From Amoebophrya sp. A120 (Eukaryota; Sar; Dinophyceae; Syndiniales; Amoebophryaceae), in NCBI GenBank assembly GCA_905178155.1, contig CAJINV010000011.1:2101503-2165502 (forward strand): a DNA stretch of 64,000 nt, written 5' to 3'. Shown piece after piece: positions 10,672 through 21,781 of the stretch. A model generated the notes under the pieces. It saw only the letters and a list, made by a program, of their open reading frames with translations. It ran no database searches and was not told the DNA's origin. Position 1 is the stretch's first letter, and the number at the start of each line of letters is the position of its first letter. Both the position numbers and the translations under genes were made by a program.

Positions 10672-11399
10672 AGTGTTTTTTGAAGTCCTACCCGACTCCT
10701 GGAAGCTCCAGCACAGGTGGTAGGTCGGACGATCACCAGCTTCTATCTAATAGTGCGGCCGCCCCGTTGTAAGTACTTCACCTAAAGACCCGCTGCCCAC
10801 ACTGCGCAATAAACGTGCTCCCATTGATGTTCAAATACTGACGTAGATGTGTTGGAAGGAGCAGGCATCAACAAGCACTACTGACTTTTTCATCTCACCG
10901 GCACGACTAGTACGCATGACCACAACGACTGTCAGTACAATTTGTACCCGAAGATGCGCACGCAGTGAAAGAAGGCATGTAGTTCGTCCATGTTCACCTT
11001 TTCCTGCAAACCATTCTAACCATGTGGATCATCTTCTCCGTGCAAAATCCCCCTATTACCTGCACGAAATTCGTCCCGACGATGAAAAGAAGATGTGAAC
11101 ACAAGTGTGCAGCGGTTCTACTCCCTACTGCTCACCACAAACTACTACCTTGCAGTCCTCTGACCAAGTGTCCTGAGACTTGCTTTGATTTATCGACTTT
11201 TTTGAAAAAATTATGTCTTCCCTGGGTCAACTAGCACTCTGTGCTTGCTGTACGATGTCGTCAGTTTCTAGTACTACAGCTCTTAGGGGGTTCTTCAAAT
11301 GAATAAACCTAGGGTACTAGAAGAAGTAGTATCTATCCTGAAGGTACAGCACAATCCAACATGCATCTACTACTCCCGGAGTGCTGTGGTTTATCGTTC
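10672..11399. other. Intergenic, no gene seen
   Basis: About 730 bp between PSMB4 and the C2 gene, AT-rich in places, with no introner and no convincing ORF. Confidence 0.6.
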
Positions 11400-12638
11400 T
11401 CACCACGAGGCCGTGCCGGTGCCCGTGTGCTCGCTGCCTGGCTTCATCCAGGTAGGGTGTTCCCAGAAGGTCTTCAGCTTGTGTGGCGGCTCGATGGTGA
11501 CTTTGCTGTCGCTGCCGACGGTAGCGAACTGGACCTCCATCGAGGCTTTGCAGTCCCGGTAGAAGAGCAGCTCCAGGCACTCGGTCGCCACCTTCTTCGC
11601 CGCCTCCAGGGTCAGGGTCTTGTATTTGCCGTATTCGCAGTGTTTCCGCAGGATCGGAATGGCCAGGTGGAGCCCGAACCCCGTCGCGATGAAGTCCTCT
11701 TCAAACGCCGTGCCCTGCAGGTCCACGTACGCCAAATGTGGCTCGCCGTGCTTCACTCCGCCGATGACCAGCTGTATAGTAGTATAAATGCATTACAAAT
11801 TTCCTCAGCATGAGAAATAAAATTTGTAATGCTGGTTTCCCTTTAAACAAAGATTTGTAATGCATAACGTGCAATACTAGTTCTAGTACCTGATTCCAGA
11901 GCGGTTTCACCTTACTCCTTCGGTTGTAGAGAACGCGACCCAAAAAGCTCGCCACTTGCTTCGGCCCCATTCGGCTGCCGTCTGTTGGAATTTAACGAAT
12001 TACAATTTTGAACTCGGAATAAAGTAAACGGAAATACGTCGGCTATTTGAATCAGATACAGCTGCACATTTCAAAAAAAGTTCTTATTGCGACCGTCGCA
12101 TGCTTGACGGTCAGTGGAAACCACGTCGAGCGCTATTATATTTGGAATTTGTAATGCTGATTTCGTTAAGGAGCAAGATTTGTCATGCTTGATTCCCTAT
12201 ATACCTTGCTCGATCCAGTCCTCTTCGTCTACGTCGCCCATGAGGTCTTTTATGTATTGGAAGTCGCTCAACTCGCCGCTGCAGCCCACCAGCGTGCAGT
12301 CCCCTACCTGCTCTATCCTTTGCACGCCGGGAAACTTCAGACTACCGCCATACGCGCACATTCGGTCGCCAGCGATAAGCACGCCATCTGTGCAAAAATT
12401 TATTTTGTGGTCGGGACACACAATTTCGCCCGCATTTCATCAATGAGCGGTTTTTATGATTGGGAAACGAGATTTTGATTTTCGTTCTTTTGCAGCGGAG
12501 TTTGTAAAGGTATGGCCATGATCGCCGCGTAGTCAACGCAGGAACATAAAACAAATAGTTGCCCCCGCAAGCACCAGTTTTTATTGTACCTTTGTATTTT
12601 AGCCCGATTATGCTGGAACCGGTGGTAATGGGGCCCAT
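11400..12638 (-). CDS. PSMB4: 20S proteasome subunit beta-7 (PSMB4 type)
   Basis: Non-catalytic beta subunit of the 20S proteasome core. Four exons (12638-12590, 12387-12205, 11981-11890, 11771-11400) with GT-AG introns join exactly to 232 codons including the stop. Family landmarks: PITTGSSIIGLKYK at the start, where the catalytic Thr site of active subunits would be; GVLIAGDRMCAYGGSLKF; FQYIKDLMG; RVLYNRRSKVKPLWNQ; GEPHLAYVDLQGTAFEEDF; and ATGFGLHLAIPILR. The RRSK-PLWN block is characteristic of PSMB4. In-frame codons continue upstream of the chosen ATG for about 17 residues without another Met, so the N-terminus may be incomplete; PSMB4 orthologues usually carry a propeptide. Introns 2 and 3 contain introner-like TTTGTAATGC motifs although their borders are canonical. 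Confidence 0.92.
11772..11889. mobile_element. Introner-like sequence inside GT-AG intron 3 of PSMB4
   Basis: A 118-bp intron bounded by GT and AG on the minus strand. It holds imperfect inverted ends around GCATTACAAAT and several TTTGTAATGC motifs shared with the introner families. It may be a decayed introner that has acquired conventional splice sites. Confidence 0.5.
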
Positions 12639-13662
12639 CTTTGTCGCTTTCCGCAGAAATGGTTTCTGCGCTACTTCTGTCGCTTGTCAGGAATGTGATA
12701 ACGTGGACGTGCTAGCTTCCAGAGAGGAGAAAAAATTACTCTTTCCTTAGCGATATCTGTGGTCTAGTACTGAAACTTTCGTGATCGCTAAAGAAACATA
12801 AATGTCGCTTGTGTAGTTTCGTTTGTTTTTTATACTTTTTTCGGCCTGTGGGGATGAAACAAAGAAGAATATTAGTAACACCAAGACTAACAGCTATAAA
12901 CAGTTTTTGTGCTGAACGAATTGATTCATTGTACTCATGCTGTATATGCATACAGAAAGCTGGTCGCGCGATGGATCAAGTTGTATGGTACGTGTCAGGT
13001 TCCGGATCTTTGCGTGTATCTTCTAGGTAGATAAATGTCTCCTTTTTACTTTTGTCGTTCGTGGTGTAGGGAACAGCAGCTGAAGAAGCAAGAAAAGTCG
13101 GCGCAGCTGCCAGTGAGAGCATACACGGCAGCGCGTCGCCCGTATATTCGCAGCCTGCCCACGCAGGCACAGGAGGATATTCATACTGTCAAAGAATTTT
13201 ACTGCACTTGTAGTGAAGAAGAATGTTGAGTATCCCGCAGTAGAAGGTAGTGGCAGCACGAGAAGTATTCGTCTTGCTGACCAAATATCAAATACACCTA
13301 CTTCTTTCTGATCGCCTGCTCCTGATACTAGTGTACACTTTTATTTGAGCTTTTGCAAATCCGTATACAATCTTCGGTGAGTTGTTACCAACTGTATTCT
13401 CGTACACCAAAAAGTAGACGTTTGCAGAATTTTGAGTATAATTGCGCCAAGGCAAAGTACTAGACAAGGCTTTAAGAAGAATTCAGGCACTCCTACTAAT
13501 ACTACTATCTATCATTCGCTCATCTTTAGGTTTCTCTTTTTTTCTGAGTGAATTCTTAAATACGATTTTTGTTTTGATGTTCATTTTATTCCTGTGTGGA
13601 AGTAGACAGACTACGGGATAGTTGTAGTTTTCCACGTGGATCAAAGTTGTGCATCAAGCACT
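12639..13662. other. Intergenic, no gene seen
   Basis: About 1 kb of mainly AT-rich sequence between PSMB4 and the 3' end of the CBS gene. Short ORFs on both strands lack any recognisable feature. Confidence 0.55.
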
Positions 13663-16600
13663 CTATAATTGGCCCATCCCCCCAACCGGGAGCACCTCTT
13701 CCTCGTCGTAAAGCAGCATCTGCAGCGCGTCGCCCGCTGTAAAGATGCGCGTCAAAACCCCTTCGCGGTGGATATGACCCGCTCAGACGTTACAATCTCA
13801 ACTGTCACAATAGAATCTGGAAATCTGTGATGCAAGAAGTGCGTGATTTAGCCTACACCTATAGGATTGCGCATGACAAGTTTCGGAGTCCCAAACCCAC
13901 CTGAAATCCGGCAAAATTTGTATTGCGAAAAGCTCAATTCTTTCTGCGTTCCTCATGCTTTTCATGCAATACAAATTCCAGATTCTGTTGTAACGTTTGA
14001 GGTTGTAACGCTTGAGCAGGCCATAGTCGAGGAAATGGCAGGTTCCGCCGGTGTCGAACGCTACAACGGCATGCTGCTGATATGAAATGCAAAAATAAAT
14101 GTCTGGGTCTGGAAGGTCACAACTTGTGATGCTGTCTGTGGATTCAAAAAAAAACTGTGCATGACCAGCAAGAGGGGTCGGGTTTGTCCTACGTGGAGAG
14201 CGCATTTCTCATGCGGTAGAGGTATCACAAAGCCCTCTAAAGATCTGTGATGCTACGGCATGCATCACAGACATCATGACTCATGGAAAATATGCATGAC
14301 AAGTCTAGAAATCTTCCAGACCCAGACATTTTTGCATTTGATAGCTGAAATCTTATTACGATCATGTCTAAAGTGATATCTGAAGACGCGGAACAGAATT
14401 GAATTCTGTTCCGCGTCTTCCGCGCCACCGAACAAGTAACCTTCATTTTGGTATAACTATAATTTTACTAACACAACCCTCTACCGTCGGTGGGTAATGA
14501 CGTCTTGCATAGGCTCATCTTCGCCTCTTGCACGACTGTCAGACAAATCCTCTAGAAACTTGACGCAAGATTTCATCGAAACGCATCGGATACAGTTGCA
14601 GTGCGTCTTTCAGGGAGGTGACGGGGCGGTAGGACCAGCTGGTTCCCGGCATCCGCGAAGTCAGCAGGTCTCCGGTCGTCGAGGGGCCGCGGGCCGCGAC
14701 GAGAACCCCCGCCGGCATGGCGACCGGTGGATTATTTTGTTCAAAGTTTGATGTTCCTCCCGCCGCCGCGCCGAGCGTGCTGGGATCGCCCCCGAGAAGA
14801 ACCGCCTGCTGCTCGAGGGGGGTGAGCTGATGTGGGGGCTGGTTGATGTTGTTCGGCATGGTATTTCTATTTTGTTGCACGGCGGCGACAACTGCGGCTG
14901 CGCTGCCGTTCAGCTGCCCGGGCTGATGTTGCTCAGATTTATTGCCGAAGGAAGGATCTTGCGAAGAAGAAGACGATGCACCAGCTCCTGGTGTTGACAA
15001 TGTTGTTCCAGCACCACCGGCGTTGTAGTTACTGTTCCTTTCTGGAATAGTACCCCCGCCTCCCTGCGGGAAGTAGCCCAGCGTGAGGGGCGGACGCCCG
15101 CCGGGCGGGTTCACCACGGGCGGGACGGGGATGCGGCACTCGGCGGACTTGTATTGCACCATACTCCACGACAACAGCTCAATTTGACGAAAGACCTCGC
15201 CCACGGATTGCTCCATGTCGATGCGCAACCGGTGCTCTGGCAACAGCAAACCGTCGAGCGCCATCTGGAAACAGACGTCGAAGTACTGCAGCACCTGTAT
15301 CAAAAGGAAAAATCCCCCCACCCCATATCAAATGGGAAATCTGTGATGCAGGATTTGCGTACAGAAATGCGCGCTGTCTTGCAATACCGCATCGCAGCCA
15401 GATCCGCAGCCTAGGGAGGGACGTTTTGGTCTAGTTGCTTAGCATTACGAACGGCTGCCCTCTAGGCCCAACAGCATGCTAAACCGCTCCCATGATGGCA
15501 GGGAAGCCTCTGCATTTGTCTTCTTGCAAGACAGACATGATTTGTGGTCTCAAATCAGCAAGACAAATTTTCGAAAGCATGCCTTCTCGATATGGGGAGG
15601 GGGGATTTTTCCTCTCAATAACCTGCCGCCGCGAAATGGAGCCCAGCATCACCTCCGTCTGCCGGTCGATGATGGGAATGGACGAGTAGTGCTCCTCGTA
15701 GAAAAAGGTCATCAGGTGGCGAAAGGGCGTGCTGTCGCGGATTACGGTGTAGGTCGCAGACGACTGCAGGCTTTTGTCCTCGAGATGAAGAGTATTACCA
15801 CTAGAGGGACTGCTGCCACTGTTGGGGAGTGGTGCCGCTTGTTTCATCGGGCTGCTCGTGGAGGAGGACTTGTTGCCCGGATTCGTAGCTGCACTTCCAC
15901 TTCCGCCCCCGGGCATGAGCTCCTCTTTACTGGTGGACGCCGCAGTGGTCGTCTGATGAATTTTCAGAATTTATTGCTGCACGGACTTCAATAAAACGAA
16001 TCCGCTCGCTCATCGCGCCTGTAGTTGTGCCGCCTGTGAACGACCATAACTTGCGTCTAGAAAATCTAAAAATAGTACCGTGAAGAATTGTCGTGAAATA
16101 GACCCACAAATAAACCAAATACCGTCTCCGCCGTTTCCTCCGTGGCCGTGGGACTGGTGGTCTCGCTGTCCTTTTCGATTTTGTATTACAGTGAAAAACG
16201 CCCCCACCCCGAAAGTTGCAATAATTCGTGACGCGAAGCTTCCAAATGAAAACCGTTTGTCATGCATAAAAGGAGTCTGAATCTTTCTCATGCAGAGTCT
16301 AGTCGCATACAGCGGCGCTTGCATACAGCATCGCTTGCATGACAAGCGCCGCTCTTGCTGGGATCTTTTGCAACACAGTTTTTTGCTATTCACGATTGGA
16401 AATCTCTGATGCTGACACATGCAAGCGGGCGAGTGCTTCAATTGGAAAGGTTTGCAATACAAATGCTCCCAAGTTCTGCAGTGGGGGCATTTTTCCTCAC
16501 AATATTTTGTCCTGATTATTCCCTAACTCCACGACCCCCGAGGAACCGATCCCCAGCTCGGCCGACGCAGCACCAGCCTCCTTTTGCACAACATGCTGGT

Positions 16601-19600
16601 GCGCCGCCGGTCCGCTCGAGCTGGTCGCCCCGCCCGCCTGTTGCTGCTGCTGGCCCGCGAGGGTACTAGAGGACGCGCGCGGCGCTGCGGTGTGCTTAGC
16701 CGTTCCACTTCCCCCCTCGCTGTCCTTCACGACTTGCGTGCGCCAGTGGCAGCCGGGAACCACACTCGTCTTTGGCGCTGTGGTGTCGTACAGGATTTTC
16801 GCGTTCTCCGGAACATTTTTGGCGTTGTTGTCCACAAACCCGGGAGCAGGTGCTGTTTTGCTGCTCGTCGCGGCCTCGCCGTACAAACTAGCCGAGGTGT
16901 TGCGCGAAATGCCGTCCAAACTGGGGTCGGGCACCACCTTTGCTGCGGGCGTGCTGGTAGCGGTGGACGTGCTGGCGAGCTGCGCCTGAGAGGACGCGTG
17001 CGGGTATGCCACGACGAGAGATTGAAGGATTTTTAAAATCTATAACACGTTTTGATAGACATCATAGATGCAGCTACAATTTTTCGTTAAAAGCTTAGGT
17101 CCTTATCCTGTTGTGCTTACATGATCCCCCCGATTCAGATTTCCGGCCGGCGTATCGTACGAAAAAAGTGTGTCACTGTGATGATTTTGGAGGACCCGCG
17201 TGACAAGGACATCCTTCACAGATGCGTGCAGGTAACCAACCGGGTTGGGAAAACATAGAAGATAGTATCCGCTCTTGCATTTCTAGTTGTGTGCTCTTGC
17301 ATATAATTTTACTCAACTCGAGTATGACTTTCGTCCAGTGACACACATCGCTTTTTTCTCTTGCGATACTGGTCGCCGCCGCTTTCCTCCCCGACGTAGC
17401 GGTAGTGGAGCGTCTATCCCGTGTAAAAACATCCCCATCCCAGAGCTGTCATGCAATTCTGCATGCCAAAAAAGTTTCTCATGCGGAGCCCTATGAGAAG
17501 CATTTTCTGCTCGTGTTTTGGTATTTGTGATGCTAGGATCAGCATGCTGTGCTAGATCTGCGATGCTTCTGAGCTAGCCAAACAGAACCACACTACGAGG
17601 ACAAACTTATCATGCCAAACAACCAAAGCTGTGTGATTTGTCTAGCAGATTTCCCATCTCGACTCTGGTGTGGGGACGTTTCTGCTCCGGATAGTGTCTT
17701 GCAAAACCTCGCTTTGACGGCGATCTCGCACAGGGGCTCCAGGCTCGCGTCGCGCACGTGGATCACGATGAAGGCCAAGATTTGCCGCAGCGTCACGTAG
17801 AACTGCACTGCCGCCGTGTATGCACTGCAAATATCTATGTCTGGGTCTGGAAGGTTGTACTGCTAGCTTTCCATACCTAGGAATTCTGTATTGCATAACC
17901 AACAAAAGTCGCAGCCTCTTTTGTGCAGGTAAAAACGCAGCTGCTCACGCGGATTGCCTATGACAAAGCGTTCTGGAAAGTTGTCATGCTGGCTTGCATT
18001 CAGAACTGTTTCTATTATCCACATTTTAGCATCACAAGTTTCCAGACCCAGACATATTTGCATTTGATACCGTGGCCGCGTTGACGACGGGGAGTGCGTT
18101 CAGCCGGGGGTACTTGAGTAGCAGCTCGACCGCGCGCAGCACCGTGGCCTCCCGGTCGTCCACGTCAAGCATCGGGCGCATGGTGCCCCGCGCCTTGTAA
18201 ACCAGCAGGTTCTTGCGGCTCTGCGAAGACAAGCTTGCGGAGCTGACACTACTTTTCATCATTTTCGCGTGACCACCGAGAGTGGTTTTGTTGCCGTGGT
18301 CTGCTCCGATTTTTGACGACGCCGCAGAAGTGCTACCGTTCAACTGCTGCGGAAAAGAAGAAGTTCCGGAGGTCGTACAACTGTTGTTGCCGCTCCAAAG
18401 GTACTCGTCTTCGTCGATCACCTTCAGCGGGTCCCGGTCGGGTTCGGCGAGGACGTAACTAGGAAGTAGTAAACCCGACGTACCTCCACCCGCACTGTCC
18501 TTGCTATTTTGCTTCGACAAGCTCGCCGGCGTTCCGCTTTTGCTGTGGCCGCGGATGCTGGAGCTGGCGGTCGATCCATTCTTGTTGTTCGCCGCGCCAC
18601 TTCTCATAGGTCCGGAGGGTGACGAGGTGGAGCTTTGCTTCCGTGCCTTCCGGTTCGCCGCGCGACTGTTTCGCAGCGCGTGCAGGTGGGTCGTGGTCAA
18701 ATAGGGCCGCTCGTCAAACTCCCGCATGTAGTACGCCAATTCGCCGAAAGTCAACGGGTGCTGCGCTTTCACTTCACTCGCGTCCTCTACCACGGTCAGG
18801 GACGTTCCGTTCGGGCTGATTTTTTTTTTTAAAACGGACTTTTCTTGTTGAGGGTGAAAAAGAAAAAGTTTCTCGTATGAAGTAGAACAATCAATTTTAT
18901 CCACACTACAAGGAGGCAGGTCGAAGTTCATCAATGCTCTGTGATTCTGCTTTCATCATTGCAGCAGTACGATGACTGGAATACTAGCAGCTAAATGCTA
19001 CAACCAGAATCTGCTTGAAGCGCACTTCTAGTAGTACTAAAATACCCGTCTAACTCGGTCCGCTGCAGGCCGTCTTTCCCGGGATACAACCCCGCTCCTG
19101 AGGTTGAATATGGAAACGACCAATTGGCCTTCGTACTAGTATTCCCAAAAAGTTTATGTAGCTTGTGTTCTTCGGGATTGAGCTCTTCGCAACTTTCATC
19201 ACGTACGTCGTACACATCAGTGTTGTAACAAGCCACCACAAATATTAAATTCGTGTTTTTATGCAGAAGAAGAACTTCCGGGTAGTTGTACAGCCTAGAT
19301 CAATGGATCATGCCACTGGCTTTAATTGGGCATACTACTGTACATACCGGAGTTCTTTCAACATTGGATATCAAGATGTCTTGGTTGGATATATACGCCA
19401 CCTCCGAAAGCACGTCACTTGGCAGATACAAATTTGGCGTCCCGAGCCCGTATTGCTGGTGGTAGGCAGCCTGCGGTGGTGGGTTCCAGTGAAGAGTCTA
19501 CTTGAAATAAATCATAAAACCTGAAACAAAGTTAAGTAGTTGTTTAGGCGCAGTCAAAGGCAAAAAACTGGAGCTGTATCTAGCCTAAACTTGTACTGCA

Positions 19601-20672
19601 TAAATCCCAGTTCACAACACGTGAATCAAAAATACAACTCTTTCCGCCTGCTGGTCTGCTCCTCGCGACATGCCACGGGTATCATGATGAAAACTTTTTT
19701 GTTTCTTTTCCATTTTCGAAGTACTTTAGTAATTCCACCCCGTGCAGCTACTGATATTCCCTTTTCTACTAGCTCCGTGACTTTTGCTGTAGAACAAACT
19801 CGGGGTGCGAGCGAAAAATTTGGATCGATTCTGTAGGAGAAAACCTGCAAGCCCTGAAATACAACATAGGGCTGCATTAGTTCCGTCCTACAGGTAGCGA
19901 TGATGTACTGACAAGAACATCTAACCTACCATCAAGGGAAAAGTAAACATTGCCTCTGCGTTCTGCCGGTAGCTGTCCGGCGGAGTCCAGGCGGAGTTAT
20001 GATGGTGGTCGAATTCCAAAACAGCGTTTAGCATGGTGTGAAACGGCACGTGCTCGTCAATGACCGCAACCGTGCTGCGCTCCTGGCTCAGCTGCCGCAC
20101 GTGGGTTTGCTCCCTGAGAAAGAGGATGATAACGTTCTCGGAATTCATTTACGACACGCAACTTTCGCAAAACAAATATTCATTCGCAATATTGCGTGAA
20201 ACAGGGTGGCTTATGGGTATGACATGCACATCATGTAAGATTCTAGTATGCATTGGTAAAAACATGAAATCTGGTACAAAAAATCCCGCAGCTGCTTCCG
20301 GTACGGGCTGAATCTCGCATTGCCTCCCACGGTCGAGGACGACGCGGGAACGGACGGGCCTTCTTCGACCATCGTGGCTGTAATCGTAGGGAATATTAAA
20401 CCGCCGTTCTTCCCCTGCCCTTCCCGCAGCGAGACCAGACAAGATCCAGTTCGATCGCTCCTCGCGGCACAGGAGTTTTACTTATTCGGGGGCTTCAGGA
20501 GGTCCTGCGCCGAAGGCGAGGTGCCCGTCCCAAAGCGGACTGCGACCACCCGCGGCCACGGCAACTCGGACTCCGTGCCGTGCGCTCTAGTACTGTGGTC
20601 CCTGAAATAACAAGTACTTTTACCGTCCGACGTTTGAAAGAATCCAGACTCGTGAACAACACTCGTTACCAC
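13663..20672 (-). CDS. Large CBS-domain protein, AMPK gamma/SNF4-like
   Basis: Likely nucleotide-sensing regulatory subunit of an SNF1/AMPK-type kinase, inferred from its CBS repeats. In order on the minus strand: an N-terminal low-complexity part; FLREQTHVRQLSQERSTVAV (about 20130), resembling the FLxxHTCYDL entry of AMPK gamma CBS1; exons through 19880-18990; a Ser/Asn-rich linker; MRPMLDVDDREATVLRAVEL with LNALPVVNAA; FYVTLRQILAFIVIHV; another linker; DSTPFRHLMTFFYEEHYSSI and PIIDRQTEVMLGSISRRQV; and a final exon HREGVLTRIFTAGDALQMLL ending at 13663. Exons are joined across six introners and several GT-AG introns. The linkers make it far longer than the usual roughly 330-residue gamma subunit. 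The 5' limit is approximate and the first exons are the weakest part. Whether all four CBS motifs can bind AMP was not established. Confidence 0.7.
13773..14025. mobile_element. Family-5 introner, last intron of the CBS gene
   Basis: Ends show the family-5 repeat (GTTACAATCTCAA and TTGAGGTTGTAAC) with TAT/ATA termini. Flanks GTGGA/GTCGA match at four of five bases. Removal joins CHFLD to HREGVLTRIF. Confidence 0.88.
14081..14343. mobile_element. Family-1 introner in the CBS gene
   Basis: TCTGGGTCTGGAAGG and its complement near the ends, TAT/ATA termini and a perfect GCTGA duplicate. It is separated from the family-5 element by an exon of only about 55 bp. Confidence 0.92.
15298..15620. mobile_element. 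Family-2 introner in the CBS gene
   Basis: TATCAAAAGGAAAAATCCCC at one end, the complementary GGGGATTTTTCC end at the other, and a perfect ACCTG duplicate. It lies inside a CBS motif between SISRRQV and LQYFDVC. Confidence 0.93.
16184..16504. mobile_element. Family-7 introner in the CBS gene
   Basis: Ends TATTACAGTGAAAAACGCCC and the complement of GTGGGGGCATTTTTCCTCAC, with a perfect TTTTG duplicate. The layout resembles family 2 but the repeat sequence is distinct. Confidence 0.88.
17415..17693. mobile_element. Family-4 introner in the CBS gene
   Basis: TATCCCGTGTAAAAACAT end and its imperfect complement. Flanks GCGTC/GTGTC match at four of five bases. Removal joins VKARFCKTL to HYRYVGEESGG in frame. 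Confidence 0.9.
17819..18069. mobile_element. Family-1 introner in the CBS gene
   Basis: Family-1 TCTGGGTCTGGAAGG ends, TAT/ATA termini and a perfect CCGTG duplicate. Removal joins LPVVNAAT to AAVQFYVT. Confidence 0.93.
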
Positions 20673-21781
20673 CAGCCTCTGCTACCCACGCCAGCTGCCC
20701 GCAGACTGGGTTGTATCTGGATGACCGGCGAATGGGTGGGTTCTTGTACATGGCGGCGGAGCGGGCACCAACATAGTACTATATCTCTACCTTTGCTGCT
20801 TGCTCGACCATGCGAAATCGACGCCGGGTGGGTTTCGGCTTAAAACGAGGTGTACTTCTTACGAGGAAACCATCATCGAGCTGAACCCGCTAGTGCCGCA
20901 GCTCTCCTGGTTACTTACAAAAGTGCAGCCAAGTAGAGACAATCATACAAAGAACCTTCAGATTACTTTTTCGTCGTTGTGATTGACACGACGCCCCGCA
21001 CGGCTGAAAAAATCACGCCAAAACAAGGTGAAAAATGCGACGCAGTGGGTCGATCGTGTGTGCCCAGTGGAGCTAGGGAAATAGCCGTTTCGTGCTCGGC
21101 CGCGTGGAAAAGTTTTGGATCTCGTCTTGCAAGAAATACACAAAAAAGAGCAGGCGAATTATAGTCGAGTGACCAGAAGTGGGCGCACACAGATCTTTCG
21201 TCACTTTCCTCTGAGTCGCTGTGGGTTTTCGTCACAAGTGAGGATCTTCTTAGCAAAGGAAAGATAAAGAACAAGAACACCTCTGAGAAGTAGAGAAAAA
21301 TAATCTGCAACAGCTGAAAGTGCCTCGACGGCGTTGCAAGCTGCGTCTAAGATTGCAAAAATGCGGGTCGTTGTACTCAAACGAAAAACAGAAAACATCG
21401 AAGGGAAAATTGAAATTTCTGACTGCAGAAAAGAAGTGCTGGCTCCTCGACGAGAGTGGGGAAACTAAGTACTACTGCCGATGAAATAGGGTACAGCGGA
21501 AACCACGCCTGTTGTGTGAACTACTTCTCGTCCTGGGAACTCAGAAGAACAAGAATGCAGCATACTACCAAACACAAAATCGAGTTCGCAAAATTTGGCA
21601 CCAAAAACTAACTTTCAAAAATCCCGATCGCGCGCCGGTGCGGAAATATCATACATATCAACTTCAAACCTCCAAGACCAACTGCAAAGGAAAGCCCAGC
21701 TGAAAGAGGAAAATGAACCGCAACAAAAAATAATTTTCATATAGTGAACAACAACAACAGGAGATGTTAAAATTTCTTTCC
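20673..21781. other. Intergenic, no confident gene
   Basis: 1.1 kb between two minus-strand genes. It may contain further 5' exons or leader sequence of the CBS gene near 20.7-20.9 kb. Beyond that I see only short ORFs and AT-rich DNA. Confidence 0.45.
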
